Shown here: positions 22,697 through 26,566 of the stretch, piece after piece
How the letters are laid out: every line of letters begins with the position of its first letter
Numbering within the stretch: position 1 is the first letter of the stretch
Source: Alectryocaccomicrobium faecavium
GTDB taxonomy: Bacteria > Bacillota > Clostridia > Christensenellales > Aristaeellaceae
Length of the DNA: 26,566 nt
Direction of reading: 5' to 3'
Assembly (NCBI GenBank): GCA_018713425.1
Contig: DVOT01000023.1
Span: 1 to 26,566 of the forward strand
Notes under the pieces: model-generated
Databases searched by the model: none
Seen by the model: only the letters and a program-made list of their open reading frames with translations
Told to the model about the DNA's origin: nothing
Translations under genes and position numbers: made by a program

Positions 22697-25600
22697 ACGA
22701 TTTTTCCAGCAAAATGGGCGCGCTGAGCAGGCCGATGGACTTGAGACGGTATTCATACGTCCACTTATTGCCAGTGGTGTGCCAGGCGGGCGGGCCGATC
22801 CAGCGCTCATTTTCATCCGCCAGATGCACGGGGCCAAAGCCGTTGCCCCGGTGACCAAAGAGCGCAATGGTGAGCGTGTGTTTGCCCGCCGGCAAAGCGC
22901 CCAGGGACATTTCATAAGGCGCGTAAGTCAAAAGCCCCAAATCTTTGCCGTCGAGGGCGATTTTCATTGTCGCGCCGCGATAGTGCGCCGCGCGCAGGGT
23001 GACTTCACCGCCCTGGCTTTCAAAGGGGATTTCATAGGAAATGTTCCCGCCGTAGAAGGGGAATCCCTGCTCCGCGATGCTGCCAAAGCCGATGCAATCC
23101 TCTCGCGGCGCGAGCCGCGCCTGCCGCCCGCGCAAAACGACGGCAAAATCGCCCAGCAGATACATCCACTCCAGGTTGGTGCGCTGGCCAAAGGGCATTT
23201 CCACGAGAAGCGTGTTTTCGCCCGCTTGCAGCGGAGGCAGCGCGTAGGTGGTAAGGCACTTGTCCACATACCAGCCATCGGGACTGGCTGCCGCGCTTTC
23301 GCCGTTGAGGGAAATCTTCGCGCCTTCTAGGCATTCGCCCGCCAGATGGACGCCTGCGAAGCGGGCTTCGCTGTGGATGCTGAAACGGAAGCGCACCGTG
23401 TGCGAAGGATCGTTCGGCGCCTTGGCATAGGGTTGCAAATCGTCGCCCACGGGCCAGCCCAGCATGGCAAAGCATTTTTCCGCCGCGCGCAGGATTTCCT
23501 CGCGCGCCTGCCAGGGGCCGTCATCCACCGCGAATTCCGCCTGGTCGAGCAGTAGCGCGTTCGGCTCGTCGAGCGCATAGCGCGCGAGCGCGTCCACGGT
23601 CAGCAGCGCCTTTTGCGCGGCTGGCGCGACGGTTTCTTCTAGGCAACTGTGCTCCACGGGCTCCAGGAGGAGAAGCAGGCTGTCCTCGTCCCAGAGGCGG
23701 GCATAGATTTCCGTAGCGCCGTTTTCCGCCCGGTGGGGGATTGGGTGGGTCGTGCCGGTGAGCGTGTCGTACACGGTGGGGCGGAACATGCCTTCCACGC
23801 GGATGCGCACGTTTTGCCCAACGGGCACATCGCGGTTGTAGGGGGCTTTGGCCTGGGCAATGAACAGCCATAGGGCGTCGCCATCGCGGCGAATCTGGTG
23901 CACGTATTGGTTCGCACGCGCGCCGGAATCGCTGTGGATGTCGATCAGGCGCACGGGCGCGATGGCGTCCATCAGCGCGCTCTTCGAGGCGGAGATGTGA
24001 ATCGAACGTTCATACAGCGCCTTTGCGCGCTGCGAGGGGCGCGCGTTTTCGTATTTCGGCGCGTCGCCGATGAAGATCAGCCGCCCGCCCGCGCCGGCGA
24101 ACGCTTCCAGCCGTTCCAGCGTGGTGGAGCGCAGCGTTTCGCAGCCGGGCACGATCACCGCGTCGTAGGCCATTTCGCCCACCTTCAGGGGATTGGCGCC
24201 CGCCTTGCACAGCGCGGGCAATTGAGATTCGCACAGGAAATCGAAATCCACATTGCCCAGTAGCATCCACTCAGTGACGTTGCGGAACAGCTCGTCCAGT
24301 TGCTCGCGCGCGGAGGCGGTTTGTTCCACCGGGCCCCAGTGCAGCCAGTAGCTCTCTACCGGATGCACCACAGCCGCGCGCACGATGGGCTTGCCGCGCG
24401 TGAGCGCCGTATTCAGCCGCGCGAAATGATCCTCGATGGCGTGGTATTCCTTCCACCACGGGGATTGGAAGAAAATGGAGGCCGGGTAATCGCGCTTGGC
24501 TGCGCCCGCCATGGACATCCAGCTCAGATGGGGCACGCGCAGGGTCACGCCCAGCGCGGCCTGCCAATCGCCCTGCAACTTGTGGCCGCGAAAATCGAAG
24601 TCCCAGCCGGTTACGCCGTCCAGCTCGCTGAGCATGGCTTCGCGCCCATATTGGTGCACCGCGCTCTGGCATTGCTTGGCCGTGGTGTATTCGCGGTTGT
24701 CGCACAGCATGTCGATGCCAGGGATGCCGAAGGAACGGTAAGAACGCATGGCCTCGCCCAGCGAGCAGGTTTGGCTCAGCAGCGAAGGCTCCTCCATCAT
24801 GTGGCCTGTGAGCGGCAGGTTGTGTTTGTCGCACCAGGCGCCGCAGGTGTCCGCGAACGCGGCAGCAAACCGTTCGGCTACGTGGTCGTGATAGTGGTAG
24901 CGGATTTCGGAAACCTGGCCGCCGGGCAGTTCCCAGATCAGCTCGGGCAGGTGCGCTACTAGATCCAGGCCCGTGGCGGCGCGGAAGGTTTCGGGCAAAT
25001 CATCGGTCCAGGGGAGCCACACATCCGCTTTGTCGCGCGCGAATTTCAACTGGCGCTTGCGGGTGAACTGCGGTTCATCCGTGAAGATGGCGGGCACCGC
25101 GCCGCCAAAATCCGCGCCCACTTCTTCGCGATAGCGCTCGTGCGTGATTTCAATAAAGCGTTCGATGGCGCGCGGGTTCAGCGTGTCCACATAGCTGTTG
25201 CCATTGAAACGGTCGCGGCCTGGCTCGCACATCCGGTAGGCGTACCAATCGGCGGTTTCCTCGCCCGAAACCGCATGGTATTCCGCAAGACAGCCGTCCG
25301 CGTCCAGCGAAACGGCGTAAGCGCCCAAGAACAGCCCTTCTTCCTGCGGCTTTGGCGTGAATAGCAAATAACGCGCGCGGAAGGCTTCTTCCTGGGTGAC
25401 TTTGCCGCCCGCCGCGCCGGAAGGCCAGCGGTCCTCGTCGTATAGATAAGCCAGCATTTGGTTGCTTTTGGCCTTTTCCACGCAGGCACGGATGCAGCGC
25501 ATGAAGTCTTCGTTCATGTAAGGCGTTTCCAGCCCTGTGCGCACGTGCATGAAAAAGCCGCCCATGCCCATGCGCTCAAAGACATCAATCTGTTCTTTGA

Positions 25601-25718
25601 GCGTGGCTTCGTCCAGGCGGCAGTTCCACGCCCAGAAGGGCGCGGCGCGGTATTCTGAAGTTGGCTGAGCAAAAAGCTGTTGGGAAAGCTTTTCGCTTTG
25701 GTTTTTGGGATACAGCAT
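22695..25718 (-). CDS. GH106-like glycoside hydrolase (alpha-L-rhamnosidase-like)
   Basis: 1007 residues. N-terminal motifs match GH106-type enzymes: APFWAWNCRLDE (26-37), GMGGFFMHVRTGL (51-63), YLYDEDRWPSGAAGG (91-105) and AIFTDEPQFTR (210-220), which hold likely catalytic and metal-binding acids. A beta-sandwich and jelly-roll region fills the C-terminal third (about 760-1000), ending in the GNISYEIPFE and HRGNGFGPVHLAD parts seen in this family. Characterised GH106 members release L-rhamnose; specificity here is not proven. There is no signal peptide, so it acts inside the cell on imported oligosaccharides. GAGGAGG lies 8 nt before the ATG. It is 21 bp downstream of the GDPD gene (same operon) and converges on the central block. 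Confidence 0.87.
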   Translation of the reverse strand: MLYPKNQSEKLSQQLFAQPTSEYRAAPFWAWNCRLDEATLKEQIDVFERMGMGGFFMHVRTGLETPYMNEDFMRCIRACVEKAKSNQMLAYLYDEDRWPSGAAGGKVTQEEAFRARYLLFTPKPQEEGLFLGAYAVSLDADGCLAEYHAVSGEETADWYAYRMCEPGRDRFNGNSYVDTLNPRAIERFIEITHERYREEVGADFGGAVPAIFTDEPQFTRKRQLKFARDKADVWLPWTDDLPETFRAATGLDLVAHLPELIWELPGGQVSEIRYHYHDHVAERFAAAFADTCGAWCDKHNLPLTGHMMEEPSLLSQTCSLGEAMRSYRSFGIPGIDMLCDNREYTTAKQCQSAVHQYGREAMLSELDGVTGWDFDFRGHKLQGDWQAALGVTLRVPHLSWMSMAGAAKRDYPASIFFQSPWWKEYHAIEDHFARLNTALTRGKPIVRAAVVHPVESYWLHWGPVEQTASAREQLDELFRNVTEWMLLGNVDFDFLCESQLPALCKAGANPLKVGEMAYDAVIVPGCETLRSTTLERLEAFAGAGGRLIFIGDAPKYENARPSQRAKALYERSIHISASKSALMDAIAPVRLIDIHSDSGARANQYVHQIRRDGDALWLFIAQAKAPYNRDVPVGQNVRIRVEGMFRPTVYDTLTGTTHPIPHRAENGATEIYARLWDEDSLLLLLEPVEHSCLEETVAPAAQKALLTVDALARYALDEPNALLLDQAEFAVDDGPWQAREEILRAAEKCFAMLGWPVGDDLQPYAKAPNDPSHTVRFRFSIHSEARFAGVHLAGECLEGAKISLNGESAAASPDGWYVDKCLTTYALPPLQAGENTLLVEMPFGQRTNLEWMYLLGDFAVVLRGRQARLAPREDCIGFGSIAEQGFPFYGGNISYEIPFESQGGEVTLRAAHYRGATMKIALDGKDLGLLTYAPYEMSLGALPAGKHTLTIALFGHRGNGFGPVHLADENERWIGPPAWHTTGNKWTYEYRLKSIGLLSAPILLEKS

Positions 25719-25739
25719 GGCGGGTTCCTCCTCGCTTTT

Positions 25740-26564
25740 TTATGCGTTTCGGGTTTGCATGTAAGCGCGTAGCATGCCGGGCCAGTCGGTTTGCAAGATG
25801 TTATAGCCCTGGTCGAGCAGCCAGCCCCAACCCTGTTCGGGATGGCCGGTGACGGAAACATCGTCGTTGTGCCCAGCGGAAAGCACATCCCGGTAATTGT
25901 ACACAATGGCGTTGGCCCACACGATCAGGCCCTTTTGGTGCATGGTTTCCACATATTCGCGCGAGGCGATGGGCGCGTCTTCGCTGGTGAAAAGGATCTC
26001 CGCGCCCACGTAGTTGAGCGGCATGGAGAGCATGCGCTCGGAATACTCGTCGCGGTCGCGCAAAATCAGCATATAGGCGATGTCGGGCGCGACTTCGGCG
26101 ATGCGGCGGAACACGTCTTCTTTGGGCCCGGTTTTCACCAGGATCTGATTTTCCATGCCGTGGCGGCGGATGGCCTTGGTAACGGGCTCAATGTTCTCCC
26201 AGAATTTGTCCACATTGATGTAGCAGCGGCCCTTGAGGGCTTCCAGCGCCTCGTCGAAGGTATTTATGCGCGCTTGTGTGAGAGTTTGGTCATAATTGTG
26301 GAAATGCAGCTTGCGCACCTCTTCCGCGCGCATATCGGCAATGGCGCGCTCGCTGCCCAGGTGCGCTTTTTCCATGCCTGGGTGGAACACGAACAGTTCG
26401 CCGTCCGCGCTGTGAGCGACGTCCAGCTCGATCATGTCCGCGCCCTGGGCGAGCGCCACTTCAAAGGCGTCCAGCGTGTTACAAGGGATGTTGCCGCCCC
26501 ACACGCCCCGGTGCGCGGTGATCAGCGTGCGCGCGAAGGCATCGCGCTTCAAATCAAAGTTCAT
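25740..26564 (-). CDS. glycerophosphodiester phosphodiesterase family protein
   Basis: 274 residues. The GDPD TIM-barrel signature is present: ITAHRG (H18, R19), NTLDAFEVALAQGADMIELD with E46 and D48, and DGELFVFHP with H61. These are the metal and catalytic residues that hydrolyse glycerophosphodiesters to glycerol-3-phosphate and an alcohol. The ATG at 26564 lies at the window edge, so its ribosome site cannot be checked, but the protein begins where the family does. There is no signal peptide, hence cytoplasmic. The pairing with a large glycosidase 21 bp downstream suggests a substrate with a phosphodiester-linked sugar or polyol, such as a teichoic-acid-like or phosphorylated glycan, which is inference. 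Confidence 0.9.
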   Translation of the reverse strand: MNFDLKRDAFARTLITAHRGVWGGNIPCNTLDAFEVALAQGADMIELDVAHSADGELFVFHPGMEKAHLGSERAIADMRAEEVRKLHFHNYDQTLTQARINTFDEALEALKGRCYINVDKFWENIEPVTKAIRRHGMENQILVKTGPKEDVFRRIAEVAPDIAYMLILRDRDEYSERMLSMPLNYVGAEILFTSEDAPIASREYVETMHQKGLIVWANAIVYNYRDVLSAGHNDDVSVTGHPEQGWGWLLDQGYNILQTDWPGMLRAYMQTRNA

Positions 26565-26566
26565 GG

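Noticed and set aside
1..26566. CRISPR array, tRNA genes, insertion sequence or prophage
   Set aside because: No regularly spaced repeats, cloverleaf-like sequences, transposase or phage proteins were seen on either strand.

Overview
The window looks like chromosome from an anaerobic, low-to-mid GC member of the Bacillota (Clostridia-like). The evidence is strong Shine-Dalgarno sites (GGAGG-type) before nearly every gene, Gram-positive style sugar ABC permeases of the LplB/YtcP type, short signal peptides, an ECF sigma/membrane regulator pair, and an oxygen-sensitive glycyl radical enzyme. No rRNA, tRNA, CRISPR array, transposase or phage gene was seen. Genus cannot be settled from this sequence alone.

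Left part (1-7.8 kb, almost all minus strand). An ECF sigma factor (3281-2817) overlaps by 4 nt a membrane-anchored regulator (2820-1642), probably its anti-sigma factor. Downstream lie a shorter secreted paralogue (1579-833) and a further secreted protein that runs off the left edge. The middle gene is a chimera made by a tandem duplication of about 1 kb: it joins the signal peptide of the leftmost gene to the extracytoplasmic domain of the regulator, and it was later cut by an in-frame stop and a 177-bp deletion. Next come a GNAT acetyltransferase and a probable operon of AsnA (asparagine synthetase A), AraM/EgsA-type glycerol-1-phosphate dehydrogenase and an ADP-ribosylglycohydrolase. The last two overlap by 4 nt.

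Middle-left (8.0-12.5 kb). A plus-strand PHP-domain phosphoesterase converges on, and overlaps by 23 bp, a minus-strand three-gene operon: six-hairpin glycosidase-like protein, SGNH hydrolase and beta-lactamase-like serine hydrolase.

Centre (12.6-22.7 kb, all plus strand). This is an AT-richer block: AraC-family regulator with a good sigma-A promoter, glycyl radical enzyme (GRE) activase, GRE, two LplB/LplC-type sugar permeases, a solute-binding protein and two Gfo/Idh/MocA oxidoreductases. It is closed by a strong terminator. I read it as an AraC-controlled import and radical-catabolism operon for an unidentified carbohydrate or carbohydrate derivative. The GRE keeps its catalytic Cys and radical Gly but carries Cys-His-Trp where the dehydratase/lyase GREs have Cys-X-Glu, so its reaction cannot be assigned. 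A 12-base word occurs both beside the araC promoter and upstream of the binding-protein gene, where it sits next to direct repeats 20 bp apart. It is a candidate operator.

Right part (22.7-26.6 kb, minus strand). A GDPD-family phosphodiesterase and a very large GH106-like glycosidase form an operon that converges on the central block. Neither they nor the 10.7-12.5 kb glycosidase has a signal peptide. The locus as a whole therefore resembles a Gram-positive glycan-utilisation region in which oligosaccharides are imported and processed inside the cell.
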